Origin: Manis javanica
Lineage: Eukaryota > Chordata > Mammalia > Pholidota > Manidae
Assembly: GCF_040802235.1 (NCBI RefSeq)
Contig: NW_027332182.1
Coordinates: 62,001-126,000 of the forward strand
DNA length: 64,000 bases
Reading direction: 5' to 3'
Shown: positions 49,320 to 61,311 of the stretch, one piece after another
Numbering within the stretch: position 1 is the first letter of the stretch
Layout of the letters: each line of letters starts with the position of its first letter
Notes under the pieces: model-generated
What the model was told of the DNA's origin: nothing
Databases searched by the model: none
What the model saw: only the letters and a program-made list of their open reading frames with translations
Translations under genes and position numbers: made by a program

Positions 49320-50180
49320 TTTTACTGAGGTGTATTTATTAATTAATTCATTTTTATTGAGATGTAGAGTTGACATACAATATTATATTGTTTTCAAGTA
49401 TACATTAGTGATTGAACCACTGTCTAGATTATGAGGTGCTCATCCAAAATAGTGTAGTTACTATCTGTTAACATTTGAACTTGTTACAGGATTGTTGACT
49501 ATATTCACTATACTTTACTTTCATCCCTGTGATTAATTGATATTATGATTGATATTTTGTTCCTATTTATCCACTACACAAGTTTCACCCACCTATCCCA
49601 ATCCATTCCGCATTGTAAACTCCAGTCCCTTCTCAGTGTCTATAAGTTTTGCAGTTCCGTTCATATTGTTCTGTTTTATATTTAGTTTCCTCCTCTAAGT
49701 GAAATCAGAAAGCATTTGTCTTTTACTGAATGAATTTTTTCACTGTGCATAATGCTGTCTAGATCTATCCATGTTGTCGCAAATGGCAACATTTTTTTCT
49801 TTTTTATGGCTGTATACTTTTATGTTATATATTTCCACTTCCACCTCATCCATTCATCTATTATTTTTTTAATTTTAAAGAGGTTACTTGGGTGTGCATG
49901 GGGCACCAGACCAAATGTGATTATTAGTGCTCTATTGATTCACTTATTGATGAACAACTCTTGTAAATAATGCAGCAATAAACATAGGGGTGCCTATAGC
50001 TTTTCAAATAAGAGATTTTTTTTTCTTGGGTAAATTCCTACAAGAGAATCATGTGGTCTTTCTACTTTGGAATTTAATGAACGTCTGTACTGCTTTCCAC
50101 AGTGGCTGCACCAATTTACATTTCCACCAACAGGGTAAGAGGGTTGCCCTTTCTCCACATCCTTTAAAAATTTTCATATA
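49320..50180 (-). mobile_element. Antisense L1 3' fragment
   Basis: It starts with TTTATTGAGATGTAGAGTTGACATACAATATT-type 3'UTR text. It then shows ORF2-end phrases in antisense (CTAGATCTATCCATGTTGTCG, GCAGCAATAAACATAGGGGTGCC, CTTTCCACAGTGGCTGCACC). It ends near CCCTTTCTCCACATCC at about 50,163. Confidence 0.7.
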
Positions 50181-50504
50181 TAAAGTAAAACCTGACAGTT
50201 GTTCCTTATTTATGAATTAGATATCTTTATGAGACATATATTATAGAATATTTGTATTATATCTAACTTCAGGGTAATGTTCATTACTATTGATATTTTA
50301 TTTTATCTCTTGATTTATGGATAACATGTAGGTTTTTGTTTTATATCAAAATGTAACAATATGAGTAATTAACAAAATAAATCATACAACACATACAACA
50401 TGTTCTTTTTTTATAAACTTTTGATGGTATTGTGACAAACACAACTTAAGATTCAAAATTACTACAATATTTTTTTTGTTTATATATATCTTTAATTTCT
50501 TTCC

Positions 50505-52560
50505 ACAGTGTGTTGTAGTTTTTAGGGTAAATTTTTTCATGGTATCATTGATATACAATCACATTGGCCACATTGTGGTTACTACATTCCCCTAATTATC
50601 AAGTCCCCAACACATACACCATTACAGTCACTGTCTATCATGATAAGATGGTATAGATTTGTTACTTGTCTTCTCTGTGCTATACTGACTTCCCCATGGC
50701 ACCCCTACATTGTGTGTACTAATCATAATGCCCCTTAATCCCCTCATCCCTCCCTTCCTACCCATCCTCCCCATTCCCCTTCCCTTTGGTAACTGTTAGT
50801 CCATTCTTGGGTTCTGTGAGTCTGCTGCTATTTTGTTCCTTCAGTTTTCACTTTGTTGTTATACTCCACAGGTGAGTTACATCATTTAGTACTCGTCTTT
50901 TTCTGCTGGCTTATTTCACTGAGCATAATACCCTCTAGCTCCATCCATGTTGTTGCAAATGGTAGGATTTGTTTTCTTCTTATGGCTGAATAATATTCCA
51001 TTGTGTATATGCACCATATCTTCTTTATCCTTTCATCTACTGATGGATACTTAGATTGCTTCCATTTCTTGGCTATTGTAAACAGTGTTGTGATAAAAAT
51101 AGGAGTGCATATGTCTTTTTGAATCTGGAATCTTGTAGTCTTAGGTTAAATTCCTAGGAGTAGAAGTCCTGGGTCAAATAGTATTTCTATTTTTAGTTTT
51201 TAGGAAGAACCTCCATACTGCTTTCCATAATGGTTGAACTAGTTTACATTCCCACCAGTAGTGTAGGAGGGTTCCCCTTTCTCCACATCCTAGCCAGCAT
51301 TTGTTGTTGTTTGTCTTTTGAATGATGGCCATCCTAACTGGTGTGAGGTGATATCTCATTGTGGTTTTAACTTGCATTTTTCCTATGATTAGTGATGTGG
51401 AGCATCTTTTCATGTGCCTGTTGGCCATCTGAATTTTTTCTTTGGAGAAGTGTCTGTTCAGATCCTCTACCCATTTTTAATCATTATTTGCTTTTCATTT
51501 GTTTAGGCACATGAGTTCTTTATATATTTTGGATGTCAACCCCTTAATGGATATGTCATTTATGAATGTATTATCCTATACAGTAGGATGCCTTTTTGTT
51601 CTTCTGATGTGTCCTTTGCTGCATTAGTTTGATATAACAGCACTTACTGATTTTTGCTTCTGTTTCCCTTGCCTGGGGAGATTTTTTCATGAAAAAGTTG
51701 CTCATGTTTATATACAAGAGATGTTTGCCTATGTTTTCTTCCAGGAGTTTTATGGTTTCATGACTTACATTCAGGTCTTTGATCCATTTCAAACATACTT
51801 TTGTGTATGGAGTTATACAGTAATACAGTTTCATTCTTTTGCATGTAGCTGTTCAGTTTTACCTACACCAGTTATTGAAGAGGCTGTCATGTCCCAATTG
51901 TATGTCCATGACTCCTTTATCACATATTAATTGTCCATATATGCTTGGATTAATATCCAGACTCTCTAGTCTCTTCCATTGGTCTATTGGTCTGTTCTTG
52001 TGCCAGTACCAAATTGTCTTGATTACTGTGGCTTTGTATTAGAGCTTGAAGTTGAGGAGCATAATTCCCCTGCTTTATTCTTCCTTTTCAGGATTGTCTT
52101 GGCTATTTGGGGTATTTTGTGTTTCCATATAAATTTTAGAACTATTTGTTCCAGTTTGTTGAAGAATACTGTCATTATTTTGATAGGGATTGCCATCAAT
52201 CTGTAGACTGCTTTAGGCTGGCCGGACATTTTGACACTATTAATTCTTCCTATGCAAGAGTATGGAATGAATTTCCATTTATTAGTGTCCTCTTTAATTT
52301 CTCTCAAGAGTGTCTTGTAGTTTTAAGGGTATAGGTCTTTCACTTATTTGGTTATATTTATTCCTAGGTATTTTATTCTTTTTGATGCAATTGTGAATGA
52401 AATTGTTTTCATGATTTCTCTTTCTGCTAGTTCATCATTAGTGTATAGGAATGCAACAGATTTCTGTGTATGAGTTTTCTATCTTGCAACTTTTCTGAAT
52501 TCAGACATTCTCATAGTTTTGGAGTGGATTCTTCATGGTACAATTTCAAAAGTATAATTT
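50505..52560 (-). mobile_element. Antisense L1, 3' two kilobases
   Basis: The 3'UTR at 50,525-50,900 is the same family as the L1 at 39,371-40,384, read in antisense. ORF2 C-terminal text follows (minus frame 51,174-51,428: [17 protein letters not shown] and [21 protein letters not shown]). The RT thumb region extends to about 52,560 (minus frame 52,023-52,307). It is 5'-truncated there and broken by stops. Confidence 0.85.
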
Positions 52561-53249
52561 TTGTCCATTTTCAGTCATTGACCTTTCATGGTGAAACAAT
52601 TGAATGACTTCAAACTGTTAATACGTGTGACTTTATGTCTCTTATTAATGGAATCATCCTATGAGGTTTGTTTTTATAAATCTTTTTATTAGGATTCTGA
52701 TTGTTTGAATCAATATTGTTTTACCAAATGTCACATCAGTAAATCATAGCATAACTGTTTAACTGGGTTTCAGCATTGTGTTAGTTTCTAGTCTGAGCAA
52801 CAGAAATTACTGGATATGTCTTTTGGTGAATGTAGGTAGGCATCTCTTGGAATCCCATGGGATGACTGTTTCCTGTGTAAGTGGATGTCTATGACATGCT
52901 CCCAAATGCCTCCACCCCACAGCCATATTCCCATGAGCACCACTGGGGGAAGGAGGAGGGTGGGTCCTGACCATGAGGACATGTCCCTTAATTTCATGTC
53001 ACTTCACCTCTGACATTGTCCCAAACATAAGAACATGTTCATAGCTAATTGCAATGGAGGTTTTTTGTACAAACAAAGCATAATGAAGAGCAGAGGGAAT
53101 CACAGAAGCAGCAGCATGTGATACAGATCAGAATGTACAGTGTCAACAGAATGTGGAGCAATGAGTGAGCACAGCACGCAGTGGCCTGCAGCCTCATCGT
53201 CACATGTTGGATCCTCCTTGAGGAGAAAGCTGTTCTCAGGAGGAAGACA

Positions 53250-53340
53250 ATTTAATAATATGAGTAACTGTAGAACCATTGTGTTGTACATTGAAACTAA
53301 TATAGCATTGCATATCATAAGTGATACTTCCATTAAAAAA
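53250..53340 (+). mobile_element. Very short L1 3'-tail insertion in copy 3
   Basis: AACTGTAGAACCATTGTGTTGTACATTGAAAC and a final CTTCCATTAAAAAAAG match the end of the L1 at 23,322-24,356 (AACAGTGAACCACTGTGTTG... CTTCAATAAAAAAAG). Copy 2 lacks it at the equivalent point (about 33,140), so it arrived after the duplication. Confidence 0.7.
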
Positions 53341-54066
53341 AGAAATTAAAATGCTAGTGGAAAGGAGACTTCCCCATACCCTCCCACCCCTGTCATTTCT
53401 TATGATCCTGAGATGGGTAGAAGAACTTCATTAGTACATGATGAAGATAAAATTGGAATCTCTAAATATTACAGTCTGGATGCCAAGGGCCAGGGTCATA
53501 TTTGGCCCCATCTGGGCATCTGAGATTCTGAGAACAGATGGACTTGCTTCATTGGTGATGAAATAATACAGCAGTAAGAGCAACCCAAAATCTAGAAAAT
53601 ATATAGGACATTATTTCCTAAATTCTAGAATCATTCTGGCCTGTGGAGGACCTGGATTTACTAATTATAGTGGGTTTTGTTTATAAAGAAAACCACTGAT
53701 ATAATACTTTTCAAAACTATTTTACTAAATAAAAGTGATATTATTAATATCTTCTTATGTTGGCTTTTCAAGTAGGAATTCTAGATTAGTTTGAATGTCT
53801 GTATTAATATTGCTAAGTAGATTATTTAGCCACTTCTCCAAACATACCATAATAGATGTGTTCCACTGATAACTCTGTGTTGTTTCCATGTGTTTGAAGA
53901 ACATTCTTCAATGTCGTTTCTATCCCCGCTTCCCAGTGGGTGTATTACTACATTAATTTTAAGATACATCCCTATTATTTTAATGGTAAAATTTGAAAAT
54001 GATATATCTTGGAACTGAGGAGGGACCTCTATCTAAAATAATCAAATACATTTAATTTGACTTAAA

Positions 54067-54994
54067 TCATACAATTCCAAGAAATTTTCCTAGGGTTACT
54101 TTTATGTCCCTGTTTCTAAGGCTATAAATAATGGGATTCAATGATGGAGGCACCACTGCATAAAACACAGACAGAGTGATATCCAGGTCTGACCTCACCT
54201 CAGAGGCTGCTTTCAGGTAGGCCTAGGCACCTGTTGAAAGAAACACAGTCACAACAACCAGATGAGGGAGGCAGGTGGAGAGGGATTTGGACCTGCCCTC
54301 CAGGGAGGAGATCCTTGAGACAGCAGAGAAGATTTGCACATAGGAAAATAAAATAAATATGAAACAAACCAGTGAGATACTTTCACCAAATGCAGTCACT
54401 AATGCTTCATTGATATTCATTTTGGAATCTGAGATCAAAATAATCTGAGGGATATCACAGAAGAAATGATGAATTTTATTGGAACTAAAAGTTGTGGAAA
54501 AGGTTGCTGCTGTGTGCATGGCTCCATAGATCCTGGCACTGATGTATGTCACCACCACCATCCTTCCCCAGGTCCCTGTGGTCATGATGGTCTCATAGTG
54601 CAGTGGACGGCAGACAGCCACATAGAGGTCATAGGACATCATTGTGAGGATGGCCAGCTCAGCAGCAACAAAACAAAGAAAAACACCTGTAAAATACATC
54701 CAAGGAATAATATTTCGTTCCTCTTAATCAGAGTGTTAAGAAAAAATTTAGGAACAGTCACAGAGATGTAGCAGAGATCTATGAATGACAGGTTCTTCAG
54801 GAAGAAGTACATGGGTGTGTGAAGCTGAGGATCCCACGTAATGAGCATGATGATGGGCCCATTTCCTAACAGGGCTGCCAGGTAAGCCACAGGAACAGGC
54901 AGCCATGGAGGCTTTGCATCCTCCGGTCCTCAGAGAACCCCAGAAGGAAAAACTCAGTGACACTCGTTTGGTTGATCACTTCATGCAGTGACAT
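54067..54994 (-). pseudogene. OR-E: olfactory receptor pseudogene (OR14-like)
   Basis: A full-length broken relative of OR-B and OR-D. The ancestral ATG (GAAATGATCAAC in OR-B) is GTG here; an in-frame ATG lies 15 nt upstream (54,992-54,994). Lesions: a 1-bp loss in TM1 at about 54,890; the same 4-bp loss in TM3 as OR-D (about 54,662-54,672); and a TAG (54,223-54,225) just after TM6. Beyond it the frame continues to a normal end ([18 protein letters not shown], stop at 54,067-54,069). The DRY motif reads DLY, losing the Arg needed for G-protein coupling. It is non-functional. Confidence 0.93.
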
Positions 54995-55689
54995 GCTCAT
55001 AAGACTGAACTCTTTTCTGTAATCAAAATCATAGGAATAAAGGAAAATGGTACCTCCAAGTGCTAAAGAATATTTATCTTGTCTGTGGTAATTATTTTAC
55101 AATTTTTGTGTAAGTATATATGTATGCATATGTATATCTCTAAGGAAGTTTTACAAATTAAATATACATCTATTATTTGCCAATTAATGTAAAAATTGGA
55201 AAACAAAATGAACTGGAATAATTTCATGAAAATTCTAAGATATTGAGGTTATAATTCCAGCAGCGGAATTAACTTTAGTGATTCCAAGCTACAGTGACGC
55301 ACTGGTTTTCTGTAATGGTGATGGGCACACAAATGTTTCCAAGTGGCTGGGATGGGTGGATGAGGGGAGCATTTAGGGTTTGTCAAGTCCGGTGTGGTTA
55401 TCACCATTATGGCTGTATCAGTTTACTAATGTGCCACACCTAACAGCGATTTAAGAAGAAATGCTCCAAATTTCTCTCTATGCTGTTACAGGAAACTCCA
55501 GCTTGTCACTATAGAACAGTTCCAAGAAAACCCAAGGAGGAGGAAAAATCAAGGTGTTCCTGGAAACTTATTTAGACGTTCTCATTATGTGCATAGATAT
55601 TTAACATTGTTTCTTGGTTTTATTTATTATCTTTAAACATGAGTTAGTCTTGAGTACAGTATGGTCACGACTATAAAATAATCCAGTCA

Positions 55690-55965
55690 CAAAATGACTC
55701 ATTTTATGGGGTTCCTGGAATAAATTCATATAGACAGAGACTAACAGTGATGGGAAAGGCTGAGGGGATGAAGGAACTTGGAGTTATGTAATGAATACAA
55801 TTTCAGTTTTGCAGAAAGGGACAGTTCTGGAGATGCGTGCAGAAATGATTGCCCAACTATGTGAAGGCGGTTACCACCACTCGACTATACACTTAACAAT
55901 GGTTAAGGTGGAAAATTTATGTTTTCCTCTATTTTACCACAGTAAAAAATGATTTAACATTGATG
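55690..55965 (+). mobile_element. Old L1 3' end, copy 3
   Basis: This is the counterpart of 35,480-35,785, with GACTATACACTTAACAATGG and a final CCACAGTAAAAAATG. Confidence 0.6.
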
Positions 55966-56889
55966 AGTCAAAGTATTCTAACACTTGGAAAGGATTCCTG
56001 TGATGTGAATGTTTGAAGAAAGGTAAATGTTAGTTCTTATTGTAAAGTCAGAGCAGAAAAAAAATGCCCAATTTTCCGCATTTGTCAAATATTTTCTTGG
56101 AACATTCCTGATTCATGCGGAAGGTATTAAATCAATTTAATCCATTTCTGAATTTTAGTCAGGTCATTTTGGGAATAAAGTGGGATTCTTTATAAATATA
56201 TAATAAGGACTGTGAGACTCATGTAATATCAGAGAAAGAACAGATCAGGGATCAGAAAAATTCTGGTTTTCTGTCTGAGTCTGCCACGCAGGGGGTGAGT
56301 TACCTTGTGGTATCTGTTTAATATTATAGACGACTAAGTTTTATGACAGCAAGACATTATATGTCTAGTCCCATGGAAGTTTATTTAGAGGAATAGGCAT
56401 ATGGTTTATACAATGTTTGGAATGAGGTGAACATCAATGTCTATAAGCAGCTACTAAATAAGAGTAAAAGCTACTAAATAAGAGTGGAAATAATAGGTAT
56501 TTATGATTATATATATTATTATTTATAATCAGACATTGGTAGTAGGTATTTATTTAGTATTTATTGTGCATCAGGCAAAGTTAAATGTAGGGGTTAAAAA
56601 CAAGGCTACACACATTTTTTGTCTGTATCCCTTATTGTTGTCCTGACTAGTTATAGACATTTTTCAAGTTACTTAAACCCCCTGTGCCTAAGGCATTAAT
56701 TTGATGTAGGACCATTTCAGGCATCAAGTTAATTAATATATATTTAGACGTCTCTGAAGCACTTTACTAATAAAATGATTTTGGAAATGGTGATAGTCAT
56801 GATTACTAATGAATTGTTGAAGATGTTGAAGTTGTTATTTCTTAACAATTTTAGTCCACACAGTGAACAAGAGAGTAAGGTAGCAATAC

Positions 56890-57045
56890 TACTGTCATTT
56901 CACAACTGAGGATAGTAAGACACAGAGCAGTTGACTGCTTCACCACCTCCAGCTCCAATATAAAAGGACAATTCAGTAAATGGCAGAGATGGGACACAAA
57001 AGGGGTTCCATTGACTTCTAAGTGTCCCTGTCCTCTGAAGAGACA
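56890..57045 (+). repeat. MIR-like ancient SINE, copy 3
   Basis: CTGTCATTTCACAACTGAGG, AAGACACAGAGCAG, GTAAATGGCAGAGATGGGAC and GTCCCTGTCCTCTG follow the MIR core and tail in order. Confidence 0.55.
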
Positions 57046-60000
57046 CATAGCATAGGGAGATCTTGGCAGGCTGGGGACAATAGATGTAGTTTAGAAAACT
57101 ATAAAAGATAAGTTTAATTTTAATCCAACATGAATATTAAAGTATAGAAAACTAGAACCAAGCCATTTGAGTGGTCCTAACAACTTTATCTCAGTAGGTC
57201 CTGCCATTCTAACTGATGGAAATCGTGATTATGTAAGTGTGCAGCTGTTGGCCCTAAATATTGGTGAATAAAGGGAAGTACAAAGAGAACATTGTCTCAA
57301 CAAGAGCATCTTTGAATTATTCCAGTTCTGTTTTTTTAAATAAGAATCAATTATGCATCATATACCACTTGCGTTTACATTTCGAGAATATGTTCTTCCC
57401 AGGTTATGTTTACTGAACCCAGGGTTCAGATGACATGATCCTTCACCTATAATTTAAGCTTTATCCTAATTTATAAGAAAATTTCCAGTTTCAGTAGGGG
57501 GAATGTCAAAACTTCTCACTTAAAATTCCAAGACTAAACAAAAATTACATTTGCTCCTCCTCTGGCCATGCCCTTAAATACCATCGCCTTTTATTGAAAG
57601 AAAATATTCTTGACTTCTAAGAATAGTACAGCAGTTATTTCCTCATCTTTAAATGGGTTTATAAAGTCCAAACAAATAACAAATGATTCATGCATTATAT
57701 GGAGTCTATGAAGAAAATGATGGAAACATTTCTGATAATGCCTGAGCACATGTATGGATTTCCAAATCTCATCTGAACCTGGATTGCATATGTATATGAA
57801 CTTGCAAATACTTCTCAGTCCCCTAGTCTGATGCATCAGCACCAACTATTACTGTGGCTTAGAAAACTGTACTGTGTCTGGGGTCCAGATCATGACTGTC
57901 CAGTGGTGCATAATTGGTCAAAGATCGTGGGCAGACTCATTCCCAAGTCAAGCCGTTCCCAGTCTATGTGGTCTACTGGTGTTTGAAGTTCCCTGACCCA
58001 GAGCATCTGAGCCTTGAGACAGGAAAATGCTGTTGTCCTTTTGTGGATCCTGGGCACCACTTCTCTGGGAAGCAGAAGAAATACCGAGGCATTGCTACAG
58101 AAAACCATTGGGTTTTAGAGACCACACTGCAATTCTACACATCAAACAAATTTCAGAGCTGAAATACTCACAAAAGCTCATTCTCTGACAAGGATACAGC
58201 ATATTCTGGTAATGGAGATGCTGCTGTAAAACACACATATGAAAAGCCCTAAGATGTGGATACATTTGGCAGATAAATTATTTTATAACAGATTTCTAGA
58301 ACAGCAACATATTTTTCTCCAAATCTACTTTAAAGAGATCCTTGGAAAAAGGAATAATCGCAGAGAAACCCTTTTTCCTGTAATATAATTTTGATAAATG
58401 TTTCTAATCATTGTTTAATCTTGATTGGTAAGAGCTCTTGAGTCACTGTCCTTTCTGGCTTATAGAATTATTTGTAGGGTTACTTTATATGTGAATAAAA
58501 ACATTCTTATCAGAATATGTTGAATACATAGCATTAATTTAAAATATTTGCTATCTTTCTCCTAAATTAAATACAATATATGACAGGCTTCATTCTCAAA
58601 AATGAAATTGGAGGTAGTTTAAAACATAGGCAAAGGTACAAAAAGTACAGGTTCTTGCAGGATATGAGAGGTGTTTTGATTTTTAACTTCATGATTTTTG
58701 GTTATATTTGGAAACTCATTGGGACAGAAAAAAATACTACTTACTGTGTTTCTGTGCATGTTTTGACAAATGGTTTTATTCATACCACATTCCTAAGTGT
58801 ACTTTCCTATTCATATGTACATGAGTGTGCCTTAGCATGCCTGCATGTGTATGCCTGTGTGTCTGCTTTTACTTATGCTATTACTCAACCATCTTTTTTT
58901 TTATTCTGGGATTTTTCTCTTTTAATAGTATTTGAGACAAAATTAAAAAAATTTCAATAAAACACATGATCATTATAGAATAAATATAGGTTTCGAATCA
59001 GGGTCTCCATATCTACATATCAAATGAAAGGATCACACCAAACCATTCAATTGGGTGATATGTTAGAAAAATAATCCTTTCTATAAGCGAGGAGTATTTG
59101 TACTATCCCAAGTGCTAAATAAAAGTTACATACATTTTGATTGTGCATTAATCTCTGAAACGCTTTGCTCTAAAGAGACTGTTTCCTTATTACAGCAATT
59201 TTCTGTGTGACTTGAACTCTCCAATCTTCAGAGATTCTCTTATTCCAGGAAGATTTGTTCTAATCTATTGCAATAGGAAGTTGTATTCGGCTTCTATCCC
59301 ACCCGGAACACTTATCCCCTCACTGAGGGAAGACCACCTCGTGGTTCTCTATAAAGAGGCACATGGTTGCAGCTCTGAGGCTCTGGGGTCTCCCCTGAGT
59401 CCTCCCAAGAACTCCCAGGAATGGAGGGGGAGTGAGCGGACCAGGAGGGGCAGCTGCCAGTCAGGGACCTGGGGAATCAGACCAGGGAGTAAACCCGCAG
59501 GTCTGCCTCAGGGAAAAGTGTTTCTTTTGTGATGCTGGATGGGTGGAAAAATACCAGCTTAGCGATGCAGTTCAGCATTAAGCTAGGAAGCCTCTGAGAT
59601 TGTTAAAATCCCACTGCTGATCTACCAAGTTACTTTTATCAGTACCTGGAAATGCAAAACCTTTTCTATGAGCCATTATAAATAAGCTGTTGTCCAGAAT
59701 AAGAATTTTTATAATTATAAGTTAAATATTAGGTCTTTAAAATGTCTCTGTATTTTACAGAATATACACCCATTAAGCTAATTTCTGCGTTCATTGTGCA
59801 TGTTTCTTGGGTTTTATAAATGAAATTATATTACCTAGGGTTTTCTAAAAGATTTCTTGTTTTATTTATATTCCCAATAGATATTAATATTTTAAAACTA
59901 GCATCTAGTGCTAGTTTAAGGAACTGATTTTAAAAATCTAGGAGAATTAACAAATGTTTTCTGCAAGGATTAATAATTTGATGTAGTTATTATTTCCTCT

Positions 60001-61079
60001 TGTTGAAATAGATGTGTTTATTATTATTTTACATCTTATCTTTTGTTATATTTTATGCATAACATGATGAAAAACAAGAGAATTAATTGCAAATATGTAA
60101 TAACTAGGAAATGCTTATAAAAATGCCTGAATCACATCAAGAACATAAAGATCAACTCCAGAGAAAATTGTTTGAGGAGGGGATGCACCACTTGGAATTC
60201 AGGAAGTAGCTTCCCAAAGTGTGTAAAACTATGAGATGAACATTTCACACATGTAACATTTACAAGAAGGCTGAAATCATGGACAAAGAATTGGAAAGAA
60301 CTCCATCTTTCTGTCAAAAGGAAGTTCTCTTCAGTGAGAAATTCTCAAGTTGTTTGGCACTTCTGTCCACTGAGAGGAAGCTCAGGGAGCTGAGGAAAGA
60401 AATCATCAGGGAAATACTTGCTAACCTCAAATTCAAGTCCAGTCTTTCCCAAGGGGCATATTTATTCTTACCGTTCCACACCCAGCTCACAGATCCCAGA
60501 ATTATCATAGAATCCTCTGGGTCTTGACATCCTCAGGTAAAGAGCCCAGTCATATTTTCAGGGTTTAGGGACCTGGAGTTCCCTCAAGATTTGACTTGGC
60601 TTTCACAGAAACTGACACCTGAACACCCACAATTACAAGATAACATCTCTGAGTCTCTTTCCTCTTCATACTTCATAATATTTTCATTAGGTTAATCATG
60701 AATTCCTTGAATAATTAAGGGAATTAAGAATTTCAACCTTTCTTTCATGTTTTGTCATTTTTAACTTTTGTTTATTTTGTGTAAGATATTATTTGTCATT
60801 TACTGAAATACTCCATAAATTTGTGCAGTCAAAACAAGTTTGCTTTGATGCAAAAAGAAAAAACAACACATCACTAAACAAACCACAAACTTTTAGAAAA
60901 TATTTTCAAGTAATATATCCAATAAGAGACTTTATCTAAGATGTAAAGAAGAATGGATATTTAATTTTCATAACACAATCAGAAAAAAACACAGAACATT
61001 GACAAATAATATGGTTTAGCCCTTCCACACCTAAGTAGTTATGCAGGGTAATCAGAAACACCTGACCAGAAATACTTCC

Positions 61080-61260
61080 AGTAGCTTATTTTTAATAGGC
61101 TGAAACTAGAAACAATACATATGTCCATCAACAGAGAATGGATAAATGAAGTGTGGTATGTCCTACATTCAAAAACTACTTTGCAATAAATGAATAAACT
61201 ATTGATTCAGAAAATCTCATGGATGACACTCAAAATTATTATGACCTGTGAGGAAGTGTA
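61080..61260 (+). mobile_element. Old L1 ORF2-end fragment, sense orientation
   Basis: AATAGGCTGAAACTAGAAACAA, TGTCCATCAACAGAGAATGG, AAGTGTGGTATGTCC and CTCATGGATGACACTCAAAATTATT are the sense-strand ORF2-end phrases of an ancient L1. It abuts the antisense L1 that follows. Confidence 0.65.
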
Positions 61261-61311
61261 ACAAAAACAATTACCTGCCACATTTATGTATAACTAGAGA
61301 ATTTGAACACA

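Larger units (their letters stand above)
52890..61060. repeat. Duplicated OR segment, copy 3
   Basis: The closest relative is copy 2. It includes the GC-richer block (52,890-53,230), OR-E, an old L1 tail, a MIR-like SINE and the long 5' flank to about 61,050. It lacks the L1 found at 39,371-40,384 of copy 2 and has its own small L1 tail at 53,250-53,340. Confidence 0.8.
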
